DNA of 64,000 nucleotides, from contig MNCI01010443.1 in assembly GCA_015680685.1 (NCBI GenBank), forward strand, positions 969,483 through 1,033,482, written 5' to 3'. Both the position numbers and the translations under genes were made by a program. Shown here piece after piece: positions 55,400 through 64,000 of this stretch (its first letter is position 1; each line of letters starts with the position of its first letter). The DNA comes from Gnetum montanum (lineage: Eukaryota; Streptophyta; Gnetopsida; Gnetales; Gnetaceae). A model generated the notes under the pieces. The model was not told where the DNA came from. It was given only the letters and a program-made list of their open reading frames with translations, and ran no database searches.

Positions 55400-58300
55400 A
55401 TGGGTAAGGGAAAAGAGGTAGAGGGCCAGGGGAGGAAGGGTCCCGACCTGACCTTCGCAGTGGAAACTGAGGTAATGCTGTAGGGCCTACCCAGGCCAAA
55501 GATCCCGTCATGGCCTATGACGTCTCACAAGTAGGCTCCAATCCCTATCTTTGCTGTTATTTTTGTGTCTCCTATTTTGTTTGTAGAGTACAGTCCCAGC
55601 GTATATGCCGAGCGTAGAGGGTTCTTAGGTATATGGGGTTTCTTGCGGCGTATACGCCGAGTGTCGTTTTATAGTGTAAAGTTTTGTTGGCGTAAACATT
55701 TTCCCTGTACTAGAATACCAGCGTAAACAACGGTGTCATACATTTTTTGTGTAGTCTTGTCAGCGTGATTCGCTTGTTTTACCAGCGTAAATTGTTTACT
55801 GTGATGGCGTATACGCTTAGGGTTCATTCAGCGTATACGCTATTAGCCTGCAGTCGTTTTTTAGCGCAAACTTGTTTTTCCTCTTTCTGGCGTAAACTTA
55901 TTTATTCCATGTTGGCGTAGACTGTTTACACTTAAATCGGGCTGCGGTGTATACGCCGAGGGTTTCGTAGGCGTATACGCTGAGCGTAAGACAGTTGATT
56001 TTCGGTGTCTACGCTGCGCTAGGCAGCGTCTACGCTCAGTGCTCAGCGTATACGCTGAGTGTGAACCGTGTTTTTGCGCTAAGTGTGAACAACCTTGTTA
56101 GCGTATACGCTGATCTACGGGGCGTATACGCTGAACGCAAATAGTTAGTAAAATTTTTGCAGATTTTTAAGTGTTGATTTATGATGTAAACTTTCACGTT
56201 TTGAGCTAATCTGTCATGGTATTGTGATTGTTTGCAGGGACAGCAAGCGCTTTCTCATCGTTGTCGAGCTTGTTGGGGTATTAACATGGGTTGGCCCTAT
56301 TGAGGAAGGCGAGGTTCCCCCGGATTTGACCGTGGATACCAATGGGGTTTGGTTCAAGGGAGGCGCATGTGGATTTCTGTCCTTCTTGTTGGACAATTTT
56401 GAGGTGGCTATCTGGTCAAACTTTGATGAGGTGACTGCACGGAGCGTGCTTGAAGAGATGCTGCTGGGGGCTGCGGAGGGTGTCATGGTTTTTATATAGG
56501 ATATTGACGAGGGGCCCTTTGTTAACGAAGATGGCACTACGCGTGGGCCCCGGTCTATGCGTCCATTAATGCGCATGTGGGAACTATTGACGTGAGGGTT
56601 GGATTATCTCAACAGTACATTGTTCATAGTTGCCCATGCGGATACATTATTCCAAAACCCTCCCGGCATAGTGTATCGAGTGGCCAGGTAGGAATTTTTA
56701 AGCTTACTGTTTCCTTTCGCTGTTTAGCGTTTGCTTCTTGTTTTTGACCCATATTTGCTTACAGGCCAAAGACCAACCCAGATGGGACACTCATTGAAGA
56801 TGAAGGATTAGCCCTTGCTTGCATTGCTCTGGAAGCATTTATGATGGGCCCCACCCTTTGTGGGACTGTACTGAGTCAAACGAAGGGTTCGATGGTCCAC
56901 TTTCACAAGTAGTTCTCCAGGGCATTTGCGATGTGCAAGGCTCGTGGGTGGCTTCATGAAGACTGGACTGACAATGGGCCAGTTTTCTCTTGTGATCTTG
57001 GTAGTATGTCTAGATCTGCCACTAATGGTAAATGATAACATTTCCTAGATGTGTTAGTGGGTTTTTTCAATTGTTTTGATTTACGCTGATACAACCACTT
57101 TACTTTGCTTTTACAATTGATGTACCTTCTGGTGAGGATCCAGTGACCACTGGGTGAACCGAGACGACTTTGTCGATGAAGTTCGGAGGGGTGGCCAAGG
57201 CCCAGAAGTGGTTACGAAATCATGCACCTCCGTCCCTCACTCGTTGCCTAGATGATGTTGGGCTCATGGAGCTTTTTATGATCCTGAGTCCTGATGTTTC
57301 CATTGGGGAGATGATCGGAATTGTAGAATCCTTTAACAAGTCTGTCTCATACTATAGCACTCAGATTAAGGGTGTGAAGGTAGTTTTCCATTTGTCTCCC
57401 AAGTTCTTTTTCGAACCTATTTGGCGTGATGGCGGATGACCTGAATGTAGTATTAGACAAAGCTCACAAAGAGCTTCAAACGATTTGGGAGTTGGAGGAT
57501 TGGCTAGGTGTGGCTAAGGGTGCCAAGGGATTCCCGATGCAGGGGAAGGCGAAGGTTGTAGAAGTGAACGAACTATATCCCCTATTCAGAGCACAGGTAT
57601 TCCCCAAAACGCTTTCCCAGGTAAGGTGCCTTGGGGTTGAGGTTGTTCGTGTCATGCGAACTATTTTGGAAACAAGCATGCGGTATAACTGGGCACGATT
57701 TTTATTATCGGGCATGCACAAGGAGATAGTGCGATTGCGCTCGAATGTCGAGGCGCAATCCCATTTCACCTTCGCATTCTTCGCTGGTTATCTTTGTCAT
57801 TTTTCTGAGTTCCTGGTAGTTCACGTAGATAAAAAGTTTGTCCTACGGGATCGGGGTTGACTATCCTGCCTGTGGATCAATCACTTGTATGACAGCCAAA
57901 TCCCAAGATGCACCTGAAGGCATCGATGAATCCGCTTCTATTACCACAAGGGGATCATCTGGCGGTTCAATCCACACGCGTGACAGTTTGGGGTTGGAGC
58001 CATATGAGGTGCCTTACACTGCTAGAAGGGCTGAACGGGTCATCAAGGAAACCGTTGGCCAAGCTAAGGCAAAGCTAAAGAGGCCTGAGCGCTCAGCTGA
58101 GGAGGTCTCCAGTGTGAGCCAGCCACGCATAACGCGGATACACTTCAAGATGCCTGGTAAGTGGAACTCGCTTGCTCATTACTTTAGCGTTTTCATTTTG
58201 TTTATAACTTTTACCTCAGTCGCTTACATATCGTTGATATTTTTTTGGCTTGATTTTTTAAGCAGTAAGGAAGCAGGCTTTAAAGATGATCACGGAGGAG

Positions 58301-59836
58301 GAGGAAACCAATACGGAGAAAAACAACGAGGAAGAACACACAGAGAAGAGCAAAGGTGGAGGGACGTTCAAGTTAAGGGAGAAAACTACAAAAACTTAGT
58401 CGTTGGATGACCAAGGCAGTGTCGATCAAATGATCCGCAGGATTCTTCTGGGAGATTTGGATTTAGGCGCTCCCCCAAGGGGTGACGAAGGGCATGGTAC
58501 ATTTTTCCTTTTATCCTGTTTTGATTTCTCCTGTCAGTTGTCATTTTTGTGGCATTTTTTTTTATTTTTATGTTTTTATCTGGTCCAGACGAAGGTAGCG
58601 AGACCAGGACGGTGCATTTAGTTATACCAATGAAGATGGTTCCCCCAGAGAGGACCGCTGAGGTTAGTTCATCGCGTACCCGTGAGCCATTTACTTGGTC
58701 TGAAATGCCAAGTAAAATGGATTTTGTGGTTGGACTTGCAGAAGAAGTTGTTGAACGGATCTAGAAGGCCCACCCTGACATAAGTATATATTATTTAAAG
58801 GTTTGGAACTTCACATCCTGTTTATATTGTCCTAACATTTGTATTTTTCACATGGATAGGAGCTAAATTGAGATGGGATCCCTCTGAGAGCGTTAGCATA
58901 GAAAGTTTAACCGCACTTTCCCCAGAAGTGGAACAAGTGCCAAGGCCTGTCTATGATGGAGTTGCGGAAGGCTTTGTGCACAATGCTAAGTCGTTATGGA
59001 CTTGTAGGCGCTCCATCGAGCAGTTGTGGCTACAAATACAGGCAAAAGAGAAGGAAGTCTCTGAGTTGTCAGCAGATCGTGACGATTTGAAGGCCCGGTA
59101 CGAGTTCACCGCTGCTAGGCTAAGTGGTGATCGCTCTTAGTGAATGTCCAAGGTCACGTATACCAGATATTGGAATTTGATGAATCTTCATGCATCGTTG
59201 ACTTGGAGAATGGCGGAGCGCAAAGCCCAAATTGATCTTCTGAACCTTAAATGTCAGGATTGGAAAGCTTTTGCTTCCAAGGTTCGTAAGTGGGGTCAAG
59301 ATGAGAAGAATCACAAACATTACTACAAGAAGTCACTAAAAGAGGTGTCCATCGAAAAGCGGCAACTCGAGATGTTTGTGGAAGGTTTGGACTTGCGTTC
59401 TGCTTTCGATACTTTTGCTCAGAATACAACTGTGGAAATGGAGTCACCTATAAGGGTTATCACAACTGCATCTGGGGAAGTGTTGGTTGGCGAATTTCCT
59501 CTGAAACGTCCTACCTGGTCAGCTGTCGACAAAGGGAAAACTTTGGCAGACATTGACTTAGGCCTGGATGGGATAGACTGGGCCAGTGTTTCAGCGGAAG
59601 AAATCCTTCGTCGGCTGGAGTTTGGCTTGGGGGGATCTCCTATGGTAAGAGTTTTGTTCTTATGAAGTTAATTCATTGGATAACATTTAACATTTTGACA
59701 TTCGCTTATTCTTATGTTGGTTGTTTATCCTCAGGATGAAGGTGATGATGATGCCCAAGAGGCTGGTCCCAGTGGAGCAGGGGCCCCTGATGCTGGTGGA
59801 TCTAGAGAGGATGACCCTCTTGCCTCGGATGTCTAG
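55400..59836 (+). CDS. antisense multi-exon gene in R8 (FCP1/NIF-like, central, acidic and coiled-coil parts)
   Basis: Plus-strand gene inside a minus-strand element. Proposed structure: exon 1 55400-55530 (MGKGKEVEGQGRKGPDL), intron 55531-56237, exon 2 to 56687, intron to 56764, exon to 57027, then 57130-58156, an intron to 58265 and further short introns (near 58498-58590 and 58780-58860); last intron 59645-59734; stop TAG 59834-59836. Exon 2 shows KRFLIVVELVGVL, FLSFLLDNFEVAIWSNF, STLFIVAHADTLFQNPPG, the order of FCP1/NIF HAD phosphatases, but without the catalytic Asp pair. The centre has WLGVAKGAKGFPMQGK and ends FLVVHVDKKFVLRDRG. Then come an EEEE-rich stretch, a coiled coil (59144-59400) and an acidic tail. 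Stops at 55484, 56500, 56912 and 59140 and a frameshift near 57440 make expression of the full protein doubtful. Function unknown. Confidence 0.65.
55590..56125. repeat. GCGTATACGC palindromes within intron 1 of the antisense gene
   Basis: Ten or more copies of GCGTATACGC or near copies (for example 55645, 55806, 55830, 55972, 56048, 56102, 56122), several extended to AGCGTATACGCT. These are the same words as in the R8, R1 and L4 LTR U3. No coding sequence is seen here. Confidence 0.85.
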
Positions 59837-60139
59837 TGTTTTAATTTTGATGTTTTGTCTTTGACTCAGATTTATGCAGGAAATGTGACTTGAAAATTCG
59901 GAAACGGATGAAAACAGTTGAAAGCTGTAATTGTACAATGTTGTATGTAAGAAAATTTTTTGTTGATTTTTGAATTTAATTGTAAACATGACACAGCAAT
60001 GTAAAATGTTTTGGCTTATTTTAAGTTTGATCGCACACACAACACGATAATGTAAATTTTTTTTAAATTTTACCTCTTTGTTTAAAGCGTAACGTACCGA
60101 AGTAACCATAAATGACACGTGAAAAGGAAAACAAAGTAC

Positions 60140-60460
60140 GCCCTAGTTTAAAGCCATTTCAGGCCCCTAAGCGTAATTTAAGGTCATTTCGGTCCCCATT
60201 GTAACCGAGCAATATTTTGGGTAGAGTGGATAAGTTTCTTGGTGGACCGACCATCTCTGATCGTGGCTAGTTTTATGTCATTGCAGACATGATAGTTTAA
60301 CGTCTTTTCGGACAAGGAGTGTTGTTTAATTTTAATCTTTTTGTTGTTTATTATTATATATATATATATTTGTGCTTTGGTTTTTGTTGTAGTTTAGTGT
60401 CATTTCGGATGTATTATAGTTTAACGTCATTTCGAACTTCATGTAGTTTAACGTCTTTTC
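60140..60460 (+). repeat. mini-hairpins between protease and antisense gene end (R8)
   Basis: Units TTTAAAGCC-ATTTCA-GGC, TTTTATGTC-ATTGCA-GACAT, TAGTTTAACGTC-TTTTCG-GAC, TAGTGTC-ATTTCG-GAT and TAGTTTAACGTC-ATTTCG-AAC. The loop is usually WTTTCG. The interspersed TATATATA run at 60353-60369 is simple sequence. Confidence 0.7.
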
Positions 60461-60478
60461 AGATGAGAAATGTTGATC

Positions 60479-61640
60479 TTATTTTAATTGTTTTTTAATT
60501 CTTTTTATGTTTATGTCTTGTGATTTATTAACTGGTATGATTTTATATTTGGCATCTCCTTCGCTGATCACGTTGAATGGTAATTCACCCCAAGGGACAT
60601 CCGATGAAATGGCTTCTATGTCAGTGTTTTCAGGTGTCTCAGTGTCCATCGTGCTTTCTGTATTAGGAGGTGTGCGTACATTGTACGACATAGGAGTTTC
60701 GGTTTTACGAGGTTTTGTCCCATGTTCGAAGGCTTGCTATTTACCGGTGGTTGCGGATTCTTATCGTTTCGGCCATGTTTTTCAATTTCGACTTCCGAGC
60801 CCTGATCTATGTCCATATGCAACGAAATGATAGGGGTAGCTACCTCCCCATGTATGATGACCTCACCGCCCTCATAAGGCAGGTGAATTTCTTGGTGTAT
60901 GGGGTAGGAGACAGCTCTGAGTTGGGCCAACCAGGGTCTCCCTAATATTAGGTTGAACCCTGGCATCTCATCGACCACTAGGAAGTTGGCAGATGTAGGG
61001 AACTAGTCCCCCACTATGAAATCCAAGGTTATTGTTCCTTTTACCATTATGCGTGACCCATTGAATGATTTTAAACAATTAGTTGCGGTCGGTTTAATTG
61101 AATCAATAAGCTCCAATTGTTCAACGATGGGGTACGGTACCACATTGGTTGCGGCTCCATCATCTACGTGGACCCTATGTATCTTGAACTGGTTCACGCA
61201 TATTGTTATGAACATGGGGGCTGTTGTTATTTCCTCCGTTCTCTTATCCACTTTGATGTTGTCATCATGAAAGCTTACAGGTTTAGGAGTAGTCCTGTGA
61301 GGCGACTGCATCACCACATGAATAGACAGTTCATTTGGGGGCAAATCCTCACTTACCGAGATTGATGTCAACATACGTACTAAAGCTTCCCAATGTGTTT
61401 GGGACGTCAAAACCAAGTCGTACAAGCTTAGTGAAGTATTTTTCTATTTTAGTGCTTGGGTAACTTGTGTCAGGACCGTTGCAAAATCTCTATTGTCTGG
61501 GACGTTTTTGTCAGTAGTGACTGGGTCCATTGGACCCAAGAGCTTTATTTCCCTCTTTGCTGGTTTATCATTCTTGTTCGGGATTGTCGTTTTATGCGGT
61601 TCTTGTGTTTTAGATGATTCACCTTCATTGTCCATGTTAG
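60479..61640 (-). pseudogene. aspartic protease (R8), one stop and a frameshift
   Basis: Processes Gag and Gag-Pol. Lead-in MYDLVLTSQTHWEALVRML, then TTAPMFITICVNQFKIHR, catalytic strand VHVDDGAATNVVPYPIVEQL, LKSFNGSRIMVKGTI and FIVGD, then TAG at 61001-61003 where R4 encodes Gln (VGDQFPTN), then VVDEMPGFNLILGRPWLAQL and LPYEGGEVIIHGE. A frameshift near 60690 leads to the C-terminal frame 60691-60479. The D-D-G-A box replaces the usual D-S/T-G. The antisense gene lies between this and RT. Confidence 0.8.
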
Positions 61641-62110
61641 GTCAGTCGTTGGATGATGACATGGGCATGGAGTTAAGGGGAGTGGGCTTGGGTGGCCCCA
61701 CAGCTAGCCGTTGGCGTTCCTTCTCCACATGCTCACGTGTAAGCCTGTCTACCAGGCATTCCCGTGTGTTGCGTGGGGGGGGGTTGGCCTTAGAGCCTCG
61801 GGTTGCCCTGTGACCCTCACCACATATGGAGCTGGGCGGGGTTGCGAGTGGACTATCGGATATGATGGGGCAGAAGGCTGACCAGGTATCCTAACGATGT
61901 ACGGGGCTGGTTTTGGTGGAGGTTGGACCTCCGTTGTTGTGACGGCAGGTGGTACTCAAATTACGAAAGGGGTAGGCCGACCATGAGGGGTTGCGTTTGC
62001 GGAATTGACTGGAGGGATGCGCACCACGTATGGTTTTTGACGCATCACGACGTTGGATGTGGGTATGGTCGAGGGCACCCGGACGATGTATGGCTACTGT
62101 GGGGCATGTG
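61641..62110 (-). pseudogene. gag-protease linker with P-[FY]-V-V-R-I-P repeats (R8)
   Basis: Read downward from about 62160: RPFVVRIP, PYIVRVP, KPYVVRIP, TPFVI-stop-VP and APYIVRIP, separated by 15-25 residue Pro/Thr/Val-rich spacers. Three stops. Bases 61650-61800 match 1-200 of R1. The first motif sits at the end of the gag frame 62603-62115. Confidence 0.7.
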
Positions 62111-62114
62111 GTGG

Positions 62115-63989
62115 TTAAGGTGCAGGTGTGGACACAGTGGGAGGGATCCGAACTACGAATGGCCTACTAGGTGTTTCTTGTTCATATTCGGGGTAGACGG
62201 TGCTAATGTTGGTGGCTTCAGAACCATCATCAAGGTGGATTGTACTAATGATGTATGGCGCCTCGTTGGTGTTCAGGGGGTCTTTGTACACCCCCATAAC
62301 TTGATTCTGCGGTTGGATCGGGTTGGCCTCGTCAAAAGTGATTTGGCCTTCATCGATCATCTGCTGAATATCCTGTTTCAAGGTGAAGCAGTAATCTATA
62401 CTGTGTCTGTTTCGTTGATGGTAGTCGCAAAAGCGATACATTCTAAAGCCTTTGGGTACGGGAGGTTCATCCGGCGTTGCTAAACTTGGGTTCTGAACAA
62501 GTTGGCAGAACTGGTCATGTCTCTGGATGGCCGCGGGGGACAACTGTTTATGTTTCATTAGCCCAGCCTTCAAGAGTTGATCGAAGAGCTGGGATGGCTT
62601 CATTGGCAGAGGCGTGTATTGAGAGGGTTCTTTCCTCTCGAAGTTTCACGTACGGTTCGTTGGGTTCTGTTGTGATGATGATTCTTGCGCGGTTGTGGGA
62701 GTTGGTGTATTATAGTTAGTAGGGGCTGCGGGTGGTTTTTTTTGTTGTTGTGCCCTTGCTATCGCTGCTATAGTTGCCTTAGCTTTCTTTTTATCCTTTT
62801 TAGCGTGTTGATTTTTAAAGGCTAGGTATGTAGGGTCGTGGCTGTTTTGGGCCGTCTCTTCTATGTTTTTAATTTGTACAAATGCTTGATTAAGGTCACA
62901 CACATTAAGGTAATACAACTTAAATTTAAAGAAATCATTGACAGCCCCTTTTAGAATAGTAAGTAGGTAAGTCTAGGAGATTGGCTCATGCAGCTCATTG
63001 AGAGCGGCGCTCCACCTATGGATAAATTTCTGCACAGGTTCAAGTAGTGCTTGCTTGACCTATATGAGGCTGTCCAGTGTGGCCTCGGGTTTCAAGTTGT
63101 ACTTGAACTTGGTCATGAACTGGTGTAATAAGTCTTCCAATGAGAAGATGGAGTTCCTTGGCAGGGCCCGATACCAATCAAGTGCTCTCCTCGCGAGGGA
63201 CATGGGGAACACTCGGAGAATGGAATGGGGCCATGCTTGGAGGAGCGCGCATTAGAGCCTAAATGTTATTAAGTGTGCATTGGGATCTGTCTCCCCGTTG
63301 TATTTGGTTAGTGTTGGTAAGGGAACACCTTTGGTCAAGGTTAAGGGTGGAACAGATGAGCTGATGGGGTCATCTTGGTAGAAATCCACTACCTTTAGCT
63401 CCCCATCGGTGGTTGTTTTGAGGCATTTTACCTCGTCAGCTAATTTTTTCATCAGTTTCTTAGCATCCGCCCAATCTTGGGCACTCGGTAACATGGCAAC
63501 TTGAGATTGTGCTATATTATATAGGTTAGACTATTGGACGGTGGGTTGAAAGGCCGAAAGTTGTACGTCCGGGGGCCGCACTTGTGGCACGTGATAGGGG
63601 AAAGGCTGTGGTTGTTGTGGTGGCAGCTGTACTAGGGGAACCTTGGCTGGTTGAGCCATATGGGGTGGTATGTTATAGTGAGGAGGTTGATGTTGCTGCG
63701 GTTGAGTACCCATCGTTACCCTTTGTGCAGCTATGTTTGGTGGAGGGACCCCCTGTTGGGTTACGGCGATAGAAGGGGTTGTATGCGTTTGGATGTGCGG
63801 GATGTAGTGAGCGGATGTGGATGCCGGTATCACGTGTGGCATCCCTATCACTCAGGGTGGGAGTGTCACTCCCACGCTATCGTGAGGGGGCGGTTCTTGT
63901 ATAGATGGGCCAGTTGCTGCATCAGGGACGATGGCAAGAGGGAGCGTGCCAAATTGCGGATTAGTTGGAGGTGGCACATGAGCAAATGA
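62115..63989 (-). pseudogene. gag: gag (R8), nearly open, start outside window
   Basis: Capsid precursor. Pro/Gln-rich N-terminal part (63851-63531), then in one frame from 63494: SAQDWADAKKLM, VVDFYQDDPI, LPTLTKYNGETDPNAHLITF, LHQFMTKFKYNLKPEATL, ALNELHEPI and KLYYLNVCDLNQAFVQI, a Lys-rich stretch (AKKDKKKAK), MKPSQLFDQLL and the knuckle FCDYHQRNRHSIDYC (62430-62390). It ends with GVYKDPLNTNEAPY and the first linker motif. Five single-base stops interrupt it, among them TGA at 62643-62645, consistent with a CGA codon, and TAG near 62975. The rest of the N-terminus lies beyond the right edge. Confidence 0.85.
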
Positions 63990-64000
63990 GGATGTGTGCG

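Larger units (their letters stand above)
48700..64000 (-). mobile_element. R8: best-preserved Tat-lineage element with antisense gene
   Basis: Minus-strand element with 3' LTR 48700-49923, polypurine stem-loop, 3' region, hairpins, integrase, dual RNase H and RT, hairpins, antisense gene, hairpins, protease and gag reaching the window edge. The 5' LTR and gag start lie outside. The pol frame from 54691 to 52115 is broken by only a few stops, so it is younger than the other elements except R5. Confidence 0.85.

Noticed and set aside
60353-60369. TATATATA run as a promoter
   Set aside because: A short AT dinucleotide run inside the hairpin array, with no matching feature in R4.
63651-63989. 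112-codon plus-strand frame with many His/Tyr/Cys residues
   Set aside because: It is antisense to the Pro/Gln-rich gag N-terminus; similar shadow frames appear opposite R1 gag (2081-2440) without conserved sequence.

Overview
This window is nuclear DNA of a land plant with a large, repeat-rich genome. It consists almost entirely of nested Ty3/gypsy LTR retrotransposons, and I see no host single-copy gene, tRNA or rRNA gene. The evidence is plant-type gag, protease, RT, RNase H and integrase remains, a second (archaeal-type) RNase H that marks the Tat/Ogre lineage, LTRs with CTATAAATA-type TATA boxes, and heavy C-to-T decay typical of methylated plant DNA. The exact plant group cannot be read from the sequence. 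I label the elements R1 to R8.

Layout. 1-4849: R1 (minus), gag and its 5' LTR; it sits in an older LTR. 4850-10342: R2, three same-orientation LTRs of different families separated by little or no internal sequence. 10343-17131: R3 (plus), a chimera of Athila-like protease/RT/RNase H with Tat-like integrase, ending in LTR L4. 17132-46946: R4 (minus), a Tat-lineage element of about 18 kb without its later insertions. R4 carries solo LTR R5 (27847-29541, perfect target duplication) and a complete gag-protease-only element R6 (30764-40570, plus). 46947-48699: R7 (plus), 5' LTR end, primer site and gag remnant. 48700-64000: R8 (minus), the best preserved element, running off the right edge.

The unusual part is shared by R4 and R8. 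Between protease and RT each carries a TATA-driven, multi-exon gene on the strand opposite to the retrotransposon. Splice phases are the same in both copies. The first exons resemble a degenerate FCP1/NIF-type HAD phosphatase domain; the rest is an unassigned central domain, an acidic stretch and a coiled-coil tail. Arrays of small hairpins bracket this gene. Their stems vary in sequence but stay complementary, and they are always on the antisense gene's strand.

Each LTR family also has its own array of palindromes built on AGCGTA/TACGCT. The version found in the LTR of R4 and R8 recurs in intron 1 of that element's own antisense gene. Two further conserved RNA-type stems with compensatory changes lie in the LTR R/U5 region, and another stem spans the polypurine tract. 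Together these suggest structured, bidirectional retrotransposons with an internal antisense gene. This is inference from sequence; expression, binding and protein function are untested.
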